64,000 bases of DNA from Dryas octopetala (lineage: Eukaryota; Streptophyta; Magnoliopsida; Rosales; Rosaceae), in the NCBI GenBank assembly GCA_963921425.1, contig OY992833.1, positions 4,590,501 through 4,654,500 on the forward strand, read 5' to 3'. Below are positions 36,783 through 48,040 of the stretch, piece after piece. The position numbers were made by a program, and so were the translations under genes. The first letter of the stretch is position 1. The number at the start of each line of letters is the position of its first letter. The notes below the pieces were generated by a model. That model was not told the DNA's origin. It did not search any database and was given only the letters and a program-made list of their open reading frames with translations.

Positions 36783-37657
36783 CTCACCTCCTGTCGTCGA
36801 AGCCCACTGAAATTATAGAGAGAAGAAAGAGAGAGATATAAATTTGAGAGATGAAAATGGAAAATGTGGCTGTGATGGGAGTGTTAGTCACAGTGAAATT
36901 TCGACGAAATTTGGAGAAATTTTACAAAAACGTGCCTGATTCGTGTTCAAAATTTTGGATGGAATTTAAGCGAAATTTCACTGAAACAATTACAAAAAAT
37001 AATGGTATATGATTAAATTTTCGAAATTTCATTCCTTGGCTAGAAAGTTTTGTGATGAAATTTTCAAAAATATTAAAAAAAAAAATTAGGTATTTAAATT
37101 ATTAAAGAAAGATAATTTATTTAACAAGGGATAAAATAGTAAAAGTTTCAATTATTCGATAAAAAAAATCTAAAGTTGATAAGAATATTTCTTAACAACA
37201 CACAAAAAAAAAAATTGGCAATTAATGCAAAGTATTTATTTTTAAATCTTTTCTTTGAACTTTTTATAATTTGAAGGCAGCCCTCGTTATCGATGGACAA
37301 CCGAATGACTCAGTCGGAGGGGAGGGGGTTTTTATATTTTAGAAATGGAAAAATTTTCAAAAAAGATACGTACTTTAGGGTCAATCTTATTTTAGAACAC
37401 TAGTTTGAGTTTATATTAGTGCATGACACATATTTAGAATTTTTTATTGTGGAACAATTCATCAACATCGTTACATTTTCCGTTAAAAATAGACCACATG
37501 TCACACATGTGACCTATTTTTAGGGGGCAAAATTGACAATGCACCTATATATATTTTAAAAAGAAAGAAGTAAATAAAAAAAACTAAAAAATACATAAAA
37601 AACCCAGCACCCCCTTCCCCTACCTAGCTTGCCCCACCCAACCCACTCCGGCCACCA

Positions 37658-38000
37658 TGGTGGCACCCTGAGTTGAGCAGATAAGAAAAATAGCAAGAAA
37701 AGAAGAAAAAGACGAAAAAGATGATTTAACTGGTCATCACCACAAAAGAACATATCATTTCATCCAAGTCTGCCTTACAATTGTGATACTGCAATACATA
37801 TAAAGAAAAGAAACTTGCCCAAAAGGAAAAAGCAACTACTAAGGCTTAACAATACTAATAACGTGAGCAAGACAGCTGGCAAGGAAGACCTTTCTAGAAT
37901 TCACATACTCTGAAGCCATCTTACTGAATTACCCTGCCATAAGCCCAAGACTAATATAACCATGACCCATCCTAAAGCCCAAATAACTAGGTACCTATCA
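37658..38000 (-). repeat. 3' LTR of the chromovirus
   Basis: Starts TGGTGGCACC and ends ACCTATCA on the plus strand, so TGATAG...CCACCA in the element's orientation. A polypurine tract (plus-strand ATTACCCCCCGCCTG at 38001-38015) adjoins its inner side. Confidence 0.95.
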
Positions 38001-38030
38001 ATTACCCCCCGCCTGAAACATGGCATGTCC

Positions 38031-41000
38031 TCAGGCCAAAGAGAACTGGGGAAAGCGGACACGAATGTCATCTGCATCTTCCCATGTTGCATCATCATCT
38101 GGGAGGCCTGTCCATTTGATAAGTAGACGAACAACAGGTAAGTTTTGACGCTTAACAAGGCCTCGTTGCAGAATTTTCTCTGGAACCCACTGAGTCATGC
38201 CTATGTCTGAGAGTGGAGGTAAAATGGTAGAAACGACAGGAGTTGAACCCACTTTCTTTTTAAGCAAAGAAACATGAAAAACAGGATGCACTTTGGATTG
38301 GGGTGGCAACGCAAGCTTGTAAGCAACTGTACCAATCTTCTCAAGGACCTGGTATGGACTGTAATAGCGTGGCGACAACTTATGGCAATGACACAAACTG
38401 ACAGTCTGCTGCCGATATGGTTGCAAGCGCAAGTACACCCAATCCCCAAGTTCAAAGGTTCTCTCAGTACGCCTCTTATCAGCATAGGCTTTCATGCGAG
38501 TTTGAGCAACCTGTAAATTAGTCTTGAGAAGATCTAAAACCTGGTCTCGATTGCGAAGCGCAGAATCAACCAATGCAACATTAGTGGTACCAGGTAGATA
38601 AGCACTGATAGTCGGAGGGGCGTACCCGTACAAGGCCTGGAAAGGCGTCATTTTGATTGCTGATTGGAAGGTGGTGTTGTACCACCATTCTGCCCATGGA
38701 AGAAACTTAACCCAACCAGATGGTTTCTCACCTGCAAAGCATCTTAAATAATGTTCAAGAGTCCGATTAAGAACCTCTGTCTGGCCATCAGTCTGCGGAT
38801 GATAAGCAGAGCTTTTACAGAGTTTGGTGCCTTGTAGCTTGAAGAAGGAGTCCCAGAAGGAGCTAAGAAAAACCGGATCCCGATCACTTACTATTGATCA
38901 AGGCATGCCATGGAGGCGGAAAATTTCCTTGACAAACAAATCGGCTACTTGAGTTGCAGTAAACGGGTGGTGCAAAGGAATGAAATGCGCATATTTGGTG
39001 AGCCTATCCACAACAACCAAGATTACAGTTTTTGCAGCTGAGAGAGGGAGCCCGACTATAAAATCCAAGGAAATATCCATCCATGCGCCCTCAGGTATTG
39101 GTAATGGATTCAATAACCCAGGAGGATTAATGGCCTCATAGTTCTGCTGTTGGCAAGTAGAGCATTCAGCCACGAAGGTCTTTACTGCTTTCTTAATACC
39201 AGGCCACAAGAAGTTGCGGGTGAGACGCTTGTAAGTTCGCAAGAAACCTGAATGCCCTGCAGTTGAAGAAGAATGAAACTCTGCTAATAATTTGTGCCGC
39301 CATTCTGAAGGGGGAACGAATATTCGACCTTTGTAATACAATAGATCATTTTGCAGAGTAAATCCGTGTTTTGTTGGCAAACCCATATGCAAATCAGCCA
39401 TCACCTTGCTGCATTCAACATCCTGTGAGCATAGGCGTTGAATTTCTTGAATGCCATCGAAAATAGGGGTGGAGAGACCCATTAAAGAAAGAAGCTCAGT
39501 TTGGTGCGAGAGAGCATCTGGTACTTTATTTTGAGGACCAGCTCGATACTTCACTGTGTAATTGTACCTCAAGAGTTTAAGTAACCATTTCTGCTGATGA
39601 GAGGTGGAAATCCTTTGATTCAAAAAATAACTGATAGCCTTGTGGTCTGTAATGATTTTGAATTTCTGACCCAGCAAATAGGGTCTCCACTTCTGCACGG
39701 CAAACACTACCGCCATCATTTCCTTATCATATACCGAGAGAGATAAATTTTTACCAGACAATGCCTTGCTTAAGTAAGCAATGGGATGCCCATCCTGCGT
39801 AAGAACAGCCCCAATTCCACTGCCTGAAGCGTCACACTCTACTGCAAAAGGCTTGGAGAAATCAGGAAGGGCCAAGACAGGGGTATGGGTGAGAGCATGT
39901 TTGAGCTTGTCAAAAGATTGTTCAGAGTCTAATGACCAACAGAATTGGCCCCGCTTCAACATATTAGTCAAAGGCCTGGAAAGCAAACCATAATTTTTCA
40001 CAAATTTGCGGTAGTAGCCTGATAAGCCCAAGAAACCACGAAGTCCTTTGAGAGTGGTGGGTTTGGGCCAGTTACGAATACTTTCGATCTTAGAAGGATC
40101 CACTGCCACTCCAAGGGCAGATATGATATGACCTAAATACTCAACAGAATCAGAACCAAATATGCACTTGCTGCGCTTGACCTTCAAGCTATGGTGGCGC
40201 AAAAGAGAGAAGACCTCAGAGAAGTGGTGCAAATGATCAGACATAGAGCGGCTGTAGACCAAAATGTCGTCGAAAAACACTGAAACAAAGCGGCGCAAGA
40301 GGGGCCTGAAAACGTCATTCATAAGTGACTAAAATGTTGACGGAGCATTAGTTAAGCCAAATGGCATAACTAAAAATTCATAATGGCCGTCATGAGTGCG
40401 AAATGCTGTTTTCTTAATGTCCGGCTCGTGCATTCGTATTTGGTGATATCCCGACCGCAAATCCAATTTGGAAAACACTGCAGCGCCATGAAGCTCATCA
40501 ATAAGCTCATCAATGACCGGGATAGGAAAGCGGTCCTTGATAGTGACAGCGTTCAAAGCACGATAATCCACACACATTCGCCAACTTCCATCTTTTTTTC
40601 GGACTAACAAAACTGGAGAGGAATACGGGCTAGAACTTGGTCGGATTGCCCCACTATCAAGCATTTCTTGCACAATCTTCTCAATCTCGGTTTTCTGAAA
40701 ATAAGGATACCTATAGGGGCGAACATTAATTGGAAGGGTATTGGGAACTAATGGAATGCGATGATCCTGCAACCGTTGCGGGGGTAGTGAAGAAGGAACT
40801 TAAAAAACATCCTGATTTTGTTGTAACAGAGACAAAATGAAAGGATCTGCAGTGCCCACGGCTGATGTAGAAACATCACCAACTAACATTAATTGGGCCA
40901 TAAAACCCATTTTCTCACACTTCAACGAACGACTCATCGAATGCACTTGAACCACTTCAGTTGTAGCATATTAACCCCAAATAATTGGCACTGGTTGCCA

Positions 41001-41331
41001 TGGTGAAGGAAACGCATAGTTAATGTATCAAAGTTCCAGAGTATTTCACCCAGAGTAACCAACCAAGAAGCACCTAAAATGACATCACAACCTGCCACTG
41101 CCAAAACAAAGAAATCGACCTGGAATTGATAATTTTGAACAGAAAATGGAACGTTCAAAATCTTACCCCTGGTAGAAAGTCGCACGCCATCAGCCACCAA
41201 AACTTGCAAAGCCCCATCAATGAATTGTAAAACCCAATTTCTTGGCAATGACTGGGTTCAGAAAATTATGAATAACCCCAGAATCAATTAAAATACTGAT
41301 TGGAATACCCTGTACGGTACCCAACAAACGC
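38031..41331 (-). pseudogene. Broken pol region: protease, RT, RNase H, integrase, chromodomain
   Basis: Protease: LIDSGVIHNF near 41290, then a frame change and ILGASW near 41075. [36 protein letters not shown] and the catalytic FFDDILVYS (about 40280-40250). RNase H: FAVECDASGSGIGAVLT and LSLSVYDKEMMAVVFA. Integrase: a zinc-binding HH-CC motif (HSGFLRTYK ... CSTCQQQ, about 39270-39145) and the core start DISLDFIVGLP, continuing after the break to TPFQALYGYAPP. The tail WVPEKILQRG ... IKWTGLPDDDATWED is chromodomain-like, used in the family to target chromatin. Breaks: frame changes near 41339 and 41226, stops at 40800-40802, 40329-40331 and 38898-38900. No functional polyprotein is possible without suppression. 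Confidence 0.92.
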
Positions 41332-42790
41332 ATAGTGTTTCCCCATTCAGCACCTGAATCACTGGGTCAGTGGGAAGAATGGTATCTGGCGGTGAGTCAG
41401 GCACCACATCCCCTGCATCATGGAATACCTCCTCCTCAAGCTCCTCACTGTCACATTCAATTAAGAGGAGTTGAGGTCGATTACTGCAACGATGGCCTGG
41501 ACGGAAGGGAGCATCACAATTGAAGCAAAGGTTTCGAGCACGACGATCCTGAACCTCTGCTGAAGTAAGGCGTCGTATTTGATTAGTAGCAGATGGAGGC
41601 GGTTGTGGTCGGTGTGGAGCTGGGGGGGCAGGCGCCCGTGGCGATGGGGGCATAGTGACAATAGGCCGAAGATTCGAAGGTGGAAAATAGGGACCAGTAG
41701 CGGGCCGAAGAGCGAAATCAGTGGACCCCCGTGGGAGAGAACGCCGACCAATAGATTGGGCCAAGAGTTTGGCCTCTTGGATACGGGCCAACTCAAAGGC
41801 AGATTGCAAAGTAGTGGGCCGGAAAGAGCGTACCTCATGGCGTAACTCGTCTTTAAGGCCACCAACAAAACAGCCGAGGAGAAGTTCATCAGACCAAGAC
41901 GGTGCACGACAAGATAGGCGGAGAAACGCCATAACGTACTCATCCACAGTGCCCGTTTGAGTGAGCTTGGCCACAGCAGCGTTAAGATCTAAGAAATCAG
42001 GCACTCCAAAACGCTGATAGAGCATAGCAGTGAAAGTGGTCCAACACGGACTAGGAAAGCGGGCCTCATACCAATTCAGCCAGGCTAAAGCATCCCCATC
42101 AAGGTGGAGGGAAGCAATCGACACCTTTTGATCCTCCAAAACATTGTGAAACTTAAAGAAACGGTCAGCATTAGAGACCCAAGCCAGCAGGTCATCCCCT
42201 GAGAAACGGGGCAATTCGAGCTTTAATGGTCGCATGGAGTTGTGAGGCGGGGGAGGAAAAGTGGCCAGAGGAAGAGAGGTGGGAGGAAGTGGTGGGTTGT
42301 ATTGGTTGGTGTGGCTTGGAGAAGGGTATGGGGAAGGGGTTGGTGATGGGTTGTACTGGTGGTTATGGGGGAAAGGTGGGGAATATGGGTGGGACGGGGT
42401 GGGTATGTAGATGGAAAGGGAAGGAGGCCCAGCGGAAGGCAAACTTGAAGGACGGCTAGGCGACGAGTCGGTGGAAAAAAAACCCAACCCGATAGGGGTG
42501 GCAGTGGGACCTGAGGAAGGAGGAAGCTGGGAAAGGAGGGGATGGGTCGGTGGAAGAGGACCAAAAATAGGAAGGGAAACAGTGAGATCTGGTGGAGTGG
42601 AAGGTGGAGGACGGGAAACAGTGAAATCTGGTGGAATAGAAGGGTGAGGACCAATCTGGAGCTTCCCAAATTCCTCCAAAAGAGTTTTTTGAAAAGTAAG
42701 AAACTCACTACAAACAGTGGCCTTGAAATCATCTTGCTGGCTAGTCAAGGATGAGATGGCAGTGTGGATCTCATTGAATTTGGACTCCAT
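41288..42790 (-). CDS. Gag of the chromovirus (500 aa frame)
   Basis: Gag packages element RNA into virus-like particles. The N-terminus is Pro/Ser-rich and low-complexity. The retrotransposon gag domain follows (SIASLHLDGDALAWLNWYEA through WTTFTAMLYQRFG), then a basic Pro-rich linker and a short zinc knuckle CFNCDAPFRPGHRC of the CCHC type (C-x2-C-x7-H-x-C spacing). The frame itself is open, but it ends by a frame change near 41339 just before protease. The start lies about 100 bases inside the primer-binding site, the normal position. Confidence 0.88.
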   Translation of the reverse strand: MESKFNEIHTAISSLTSQQDDFKATVCSEFLTFQKTLLEEFGKLQIGPHPSIPPDFTVSRPPPSTPPDLTVSLPIFGPLPPTHPLLSQLPPSSGPTATPIGLGFFSTDSSPSRPSSLPSAGPPSLSIYIPTPSHPYSPPFPHNHQYNPSPTPSPYPSPSHTNQYNPPLPPTSLPLATFPPPPHNSMRPLKLELPRFSGDDLLAWVSNADRFFKFHNVLEDQKVSIASLHLDGDALAWLNWYEARFPSPCWTTFTAMLYQRFGVPDFLDLNAAVAKLTQTGTVDEYVMAFLRLSCRAPSWSDELLLGCFVGGLKDELRHEVRSFRPTTLQSAFELARIQEAKLLAQSIGRRSLPRGSTDFALRPATGPYFPPSNLRPIVTMPPSPRAPAPPAPHRPQPPPSATNQIRRLTSAEVQDRRARNLCFNCDAPFRPGHRCSNRPQLLLIECDSEELEEEVFHDAGDVVPDSPPDTILPTDPVIQVLNGETLCVCWVPYRVFQSVF

Positions 42791-42873
42791 AAGGGCATTT
42801 GAGAGGTCGACATCGGTGGACGTGGAGTCAAGAAGCCCTTAATTTTTTGATTTAGGACCCATATGCAGGTACT

Positions 42874-42885
42874 GGCTCTGATACC
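42874..42885 (-). other. Primer-binding site (initiator Met tRNA type)
   Basis: In element orientation GGTATCAGAGCC lies 2 bases inside the 5' LTR. This matches the 3' end complement of plant initiator-methionine tRNA, the primer for most plant Ty3/gypsy elements. Confidence 0.85.
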
Positions 42886-42887
42886 TA

Positions 42888-43230
42888 TGGTGGCACCCTG
42901 AGTTGAGCAGATAAGAAAAATAGCAAGAAAAGAAGAAAAAGACGAAAAAGATGATTTAACTGGTCATCACCACAAAAGAAAATATCATTTCATCTAAGTC
43001 TGCCTTACAATTGTGATACTGCAATACATATAAAGAAAAGAAACTTGTCCAAAAGGAAAAAGCAACTACTAAGGCTTAACAATACTAATAACGTGAGCAA
43101 GACAGCTGGCAAGGAAGACCTTTCTAGAATTCACATACTCTGAAGCCATCTTACTGAATTACCCTGCCATAAGCCCAAGACTAATATAACCATGACCCAT
43201 CCTAAAGCCCAAATAACCAGGTACCTATCA
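42888..43230 (-). repeat. 5' LTR of the chromovirus
   Basis: 343 bp, identical to the other LTR except at four positions, all single substitutions. It lies 3' of gag on the plus strand because the element is reversed. Confidence 0.95.
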
Positions 43231-43264
43231 CACCACCTCTCCCTTCCCCACCTAGTCTCTCTCT

Positions 43265-43580
43265 CACTCATCAAAATCGTCATCTTCAAGCTCAATCACA
43301 ACCTCCGGCGCCGCCTCTCGAACCCCCGCACTGAAACTTGGGAATACAACGAGCAAGCATCATAATCTCCTCATCGAAACCACGACAATGCCTCACATCC
43401 AGAACCTCAAGCTCTTCACAGCCCTACAGAATCATCACCAGATCGGCCCTCGCGATCTTCACCTTCCTCAAGCACAAGTACTTCATCTAGCTTCGGCACG
43501 AATCTCACAATCGCCGCCGCCTAGATGTTCCCAATCCACCCATTTGACACGTAGAGCCCGAGAAATTGGGCGTTTCCTAC
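43265..43580 (-). pseudogene. F-box/LRR (FBL-type) gene fragment, C-terminal part
   Basis: On the minus strand the frame reads LYVSNGWIGNI, a stop, AAAIVRFVPKL, then (next frame) KYLCLRKVKIARADLVMIL, a stop, and GCEELEVLDVRHCRGFDEEI then MMLARCIPKF. These are leucine-rich repeats of the plant F-box/LRR type. A last frame change restores an acidic end, ELEDDDFDE, before a stop near 43266. With two stops and two frame changes it is dead. No F-box is present, and it begins abruptly near 43580. The chromovirus inserted 34 bases beyond its end. Confidence 0.7.
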
Positions 43581-43639
43581 CCCACAGCCTTGTCCCACCC
43601 TCTCCCCACCTAGCCTACTCCACCACTTCCTAGAGACCA

Positions 43640-44620
43640 GTGACCCCCTCACCGCTCCGGCGGTGGGTATAGTGAAGAGAGAGAGAGATTGATCTCCTGT
43701 TCTTTTTTCTTTTCTTTTTTAGTTTTAATCCTTTTTGTTTTTGTTTTTAATTTAATCTTTTTTATTTTTTATTTCAATTTTAATATTTTTAGTTTTAATG
43801 TTGTTTAGTTTAAGGTTTTTTTTAATAAGTCCATTTGGACAAAAGTATTTTTTTAAAAACCCAAATGCTGAAGCCCAATTTTCGGCCCACTTTTTAAAAA
43901 TAAAGTACTACTGTAGCGCATTACAGTACCTTTAAGAATTGTTACTGTCTAACAGTAATTATTTAAATTGTAAAAAAAAAAAATTATTAACTATTATTGT
44001 TTGACATTCATTGTTACTGCAGAACATTAACTATTTAAATTGTAAAAATACATTATTAATTATTACTGTTTGACAGTAGTAATCATTATTACTGTGGCAA
44101 TTTGTTTAGTTTTTTTTTTTAAAAGAAAATCATGAAAAAAACATAACGTTGACTTATTTGTACAAAAAAGTGGACTTATTTGTCATTCAATTTTTTAGGT
44201 AGGTTTTTTGGTATAAAGGACTCTAAAACTGGATTTTTTTGTAATTAACTGTTAATTTAATTGTTTAGTTTTAATTTTTTGTAATTTTAAAAAAATTAAT
44301 TTTAAATATTTTAATTTATGTTTAGTACTAATCTTTGTAATTTTTGAGTTTTAATATTTATTAAGATAGAAATTTTATTTAATATGAAATAACCAAATTA
44401 TTCTTCATTTGGATAAAAAATGTAACGTTATTGACGATAATGACAAAAACTTTAAATATATATTATATATTAATACAAACGGTTTTAAAATAGGATTAAC
44501 TTCGAAGTAGGTGTCATTTTTTTAAATTCTTCGCTTTTAAAAAATATATATTTATATGTACAATCAAAATGACTTGATGCCGGAGCGGTACGAACCCGAA
44601 GTGAGGAAAAAGTAGTTTTA
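43640..44620. other. Spacer; near-palindrome and hairpin words
   Basis: AT-rich with T runs. TACTGTAGCGCATTACAGTA (43909-43928) is a near copy of the perfect palindrome at 13818-13837, and 43935-44100 contains ATTGTTACTGT...ACAGTAA hairpin words like those at 13254-13640. No gene. Confidence 0.6.
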
Positions 44621-44649
44621 AACATTGAAGATGTCAAAAATGGAGAGAT

Positions 44650-44757
44650 TTCTGGAACCATCCCGACTCTCTCACCTTATAGAACTCTCTAGACTCCACA
44701 ACCACACCCACACTCTTCTCTCGCTCTCTCTTCTTCCATTCCATTATAAAACCCATT
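44650..44757 (+). promoter_or_regulatory. FKBP promoter: possible heat-shock element and TATA box
   Basis: TTCTGGAA at 44650-44657, followed by CC-ATC, approximates nTTCnnGAAnnTTC, the heat-shock factor site (the third unit is imperfect). ATTATAAAAC at 44744-44753 is a good TATA box about 125 bp before the ATG. ROF-type FKBPs are heat-induced in Arabidopsis, so the site is plausible. Confidence 0.45.
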
Positions 44758-44872
44758 CTCACGCTCTCTCTTCTGCAACAACAGAAAGCTCTCTGCATTC
44801 TGAATTGCTCTGTTCCTCGCACTTTCTTCTCAAACAACAAACACCCTTTTCAAATTTGCTTCAGAATCCGCC

Positions 44873-47800
44873 ATGGACGACGACTTTGATTTCGCGAACG
44901 CCGGAAACCTCGACGAAAACGACTTGGACCTTCCCGAGGACGACCCAGTTGCCCCAACTCTCAAGGTCGGTGAGGAGAAGGAGATTGGCAAGAACGGGCT
45001 CAAGAAGAAGCTCGTCAAAGAAGGTGAAGGGTGGGATACTCCGGATTCCGGCGACGAAGTTGAAGGTATGCATATGGTTTAACGATTGGTGTTTGGTTTT
45101 GGTGTAATGGGCTTTTGAGGCTGTTGGTGCTGATGGGTTGGTGTTGGTTTTGCAGTTCATTACACTGGGACTTTGCTAGATGGAACAAAGTTCGATTCAA
45201 GCCGTGATCGGAGCACTCCTTTCAAGTTCAATCTCGGACAAGGTGATTGATTCATTTGCCTTCTTCTCAAGAGTCAAGATCAATATGGTTAAGTTTGTTA
45301 TTGCGTACTTCAATCTGTACATATGAAACCAAATTTGTGCTAAAAACTGAGAAAACAACCTGAAAGTTTGAAACTCCCACATGCCACACAATTGCGAGCC
45401 TTTTCTTGGGTCACAATTCATTTTTTGGGTGACATCAATGTTTGTTAACTGCAGGACAAGTGATCAAGGGATTGCTTGTTTTCAGTTTGGTCAAAATAGT
45501 GAACCTTTTCTTGGGTCAGAATTGATTGCTTTTGGGTTTTGAGTTACATGAATGGTTGATTGATTGCAGGACAAGTGATCAAGGGATGGGATGAAGGTAT
45601 CAAAACCATGAAGAAGGGTGAAAATGCGATCTTCACCATACCACCTGAATTGGCTTATGGCGAGTCAGGATCTCCTCCTACCATTCCTCCCAATGCCACA
45701 CTTCAGTTTGATGTGGAACTGCTCTCCTGGACGAGTGTCAAGGACATATGCAAGGACGGTGGAGTCATAAAGAAAATTCTCACTGAAGGAGAAAAATGGG
45801 ACAACCCAAAAGACCTTGATGAAGTACTTGGTATTAATTGTCTATCCACTGTTTCTTCTTTTGTAATAGATACAAAATTGGTGTTTTGAATTGAATCGTT
45901 GGGTTCTTATACAATTCTTTGTTGTCATCTCAGTTAAGTATGAGGCTCGGCTTGAAGATGGGACCCTTGTTTCAAAATCTGATGGGGTGGAGTTTACTGT
46001 CCAAGATGGTTTGTTTTGTTGCCTTTCATTGATATGATTCCTTGCCTTGCCTGAATTATTTCTTTGAATAATCAAAATGTGTTTTTTCTCTGCCTGCAGG
46101 CTATTTCTGTCCTGCTTTATCAAAAGCTATGAAAACAATGAAGAAAGGTGAAAAGGTCCTATTGACTGTAAAGCCACAATGTGAGTATTATTTACTTCTA
46201 CGCTTCTTTATTTGTCTTCTTCGTTGGTTTTTGTTTCTTGGGCAAAATCTTAACAGCTATAACTTTGATAGATGGATTTGGTGAGACGGGCAGACCTGCT
46301 GTGGGAGATGAAGGTGCAGTGCCCCCAAATGCAACCCTTGGGATAACACTTGAGTTGGTCTCGTGGAAGACAGTTTCTGATGTTACCAAGGACAAAAAGG
46401 TCCTGAAAAAGACCTTGAAGGAGGGAGAAGGGTATGAGCGCCCAAATGATGGGGCCGTAGTTCAAGGTAACATGAAGAATACAGTAAAATTTTTTGTATT
46501 ATATTAGATTCCTAAATGTTTGTAATGCTTAAAGTCTTCGTATTTGTTCTTGCCTCTGCCAGTGAAAATTGTTGGGAAGTTGCATGATGGCACAATATTC
46601 ACCAAGAAGGGTCATGATGATGCGCCATTTGAATTCAAGACAGATGAAGGTAAGTGACAGTAACAGTGTTGTAACTTGATGACTTTTCTAGAACCTTGGT
46701 TTCAGAGACTATTTTGAGTTGAAAGTTTGAATATAAATAGCTTACAATGGAGTTGTTGCGCAGAGCAAGTTATTGATGGACTTGATAGAGCTGTGAAGAA
46801 CATGAAGAAAGGGGAAGTGGCTCTGCTGACCATTCAACCAGAATATGCTTTTGGGTCAACTGAATCTGCACAAGAATTGGCTGTTGTTCCTGCAAATTCA
46901 ACTGTGTATTATGAGGTGGAGCTGGTCTCCTTCGTCAAGGTGAGTATGATATGTGTTTCCTAGACACAAGTTGGAACTTGGGAGTTGAATGTGAAAAGTT
47001 GGACGGAACTTACTTTACTGGCTGCAGGAGAAGGAATCTTGGGACATGAACACACAAGAGAAGATTGAAGCTGCAGGGAAGAAGAAGGAAGAAGGGAATG
47101 TGCTCTTTAAGGCTGGTAAATACGAAAGAGCCTCAAAGAGATATGAAAAGGTAGATTTAGTGGTCTTGTTCTCTGGTTTAGAGTCAGATGATGCCTAGTT
47201 TGTCATTTAGACCCACCTCACAAAACCGTTCATTTTGGTGATAGGCTGTGAGGTTTATTGAATATGACTCTACTTTCAGCGATGAGGAGAAGCAGCAGGC
47301 AAAGTTGCTCAAAATTACCTGCAATCTGAATGATGCTGCATGCAAGCTCAAACTTAAAGACTACAAGCAGGCTGAGAAGCTATGTACAAAGGTATGCTTT
47401 GCTGATATGGCGCATATGTGATCACTAGTAAAGGTTGATTTTTACCTGCTCTCCTAAAATCCCAATGTGTGAGAGTTGTGTGCAGGTTTTGGAACTTGAC
47501 AACCGGAATGTGAAAGCTTTGTACAGGAGGGCACAAGCCTATATCCAACTTGTGGATTTGGACCTAGCAGAGCTGGATATCAAGAAGGCCCTTGAGATAG
47601 ACCCAGACAACAGGTCTGTTCACCATGAACTGACATTATATAGAGAGCTTTTTTTATGTTTTTTTTTTTTTTTTTTTGTCATTCTTGTCATTTCATTCAG
47701 AGTCCATGGAAGTGCTATCTGAGCTTTATTTACTGAATTTATCTGGGATTTGGGTGTGTTATCAGGGATGTGAAACTGGAATACAAGGTTTTGAAGGAGA

Positions 47801-48040
47801 AAGTCAGAGAGTACAACAAGAAGGATGCGCAGTTTTATGGCAACATATTTGCAAAAATGAACAAATTTGAGCAAGTGAAATCAACTGTAAGTTGACTGAT
47901 TGACATGTTTGGAACTCTTGTATTTGGAGTTGTACCTTTACTTATTGCTTTGTGTGTTGTGTGGGTTATTTGCTATGGACTTGCAGAATGCAGCAGCCGA
48001 ACAAGACCCGGTGCCGATGACCATTGATAGCAAGGCATAA
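44873..48040 (+). CDS. ROF1: ROF-type FKBP immunophilin (FKBP62/65 family), 13 coding exons
   Basis: Peptidyl-prolyl isomerase and HSP90 co-chaperone. Coding exons by GT-AG sites: 44873-45065, 45156-45242, 45570-45830, 45934-46008, 46100-46180, 46272-46466, 46563-46649, 46764-46939, 47028-47150, 47245-47391, 47486-47613, 47766-47886, 47987-48040. They total 1728 bp (575 aa), all in frame. Domain 1 (about 65-145) has [10 protein letters not shown], the active-site [17 protein letters not shown] and [14 protein letters not shown]. Domains 2 (about 175-265) and 3 (about 298-385) are more diverged, as usual. TPR repeats (about 402-520: [32 protein letters not shown]) bind HSP90. Arabidopsis ROF1/ROF2 are 551/578 aa. 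The start MDDDFDF lies after the TATA box and precedes the family's LKVGEEKEI. Whether it is ROF1 or ROF2 is undecided. Confidence 0.96.
45406..45569 (+). repeat. Intronic duplication of the exon-3 splice acceptor
   Basis: Within FKBP intron 2, GCAGGACAAGTGATCAAGGGA at 45451-45471 repeats the true exon-3 start (acceptor AG at 45568-45569) 115 bases upstream. The preceding 'ttttcttgggtca' also occurs in both copies. Splicing at the upstream copy would soon meet a stop. Confidence 0.85.

Larger units (their letters stand above)
37658..43230 (-). mobile_element. Complete Ty3/gypsy chromovirus retrotransposon (mutated)
   Basis: Two 343-bp LTRs bound a 5573-bp element with a 5-bp target duplication CACCA (37653-37657, 43231-43235). 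On the minus strand the order is LTR, primer-binding site, gag, protease, reverse transcriptase, RNase H, integrase with a chromodomain-like tail, polypurine tract, LTR. The LTRs differ at 4 sites (1.2%), so insertion is fairly recent: about 0.45 million years at the commonly used 1.3e-8 per site per year. The short LTRs and chromodomain suggest the Reina-like group. Gag-pol has several breaks, so this copy is not autonomous. Confidence 0.95.

Noticed and set aside
42223..42732. 169-aa minus-strand frame inside gag
   Set aside because: Off-frame shadow of the Pro-rich gag N-terminus.
44625..45107. 160-aa plus-strand frame overlapping FKBP exon 1
   Set aside because: It starts upstream of the TATA box, and its downstream part is the wrong frame of the FKBP exon and intron.
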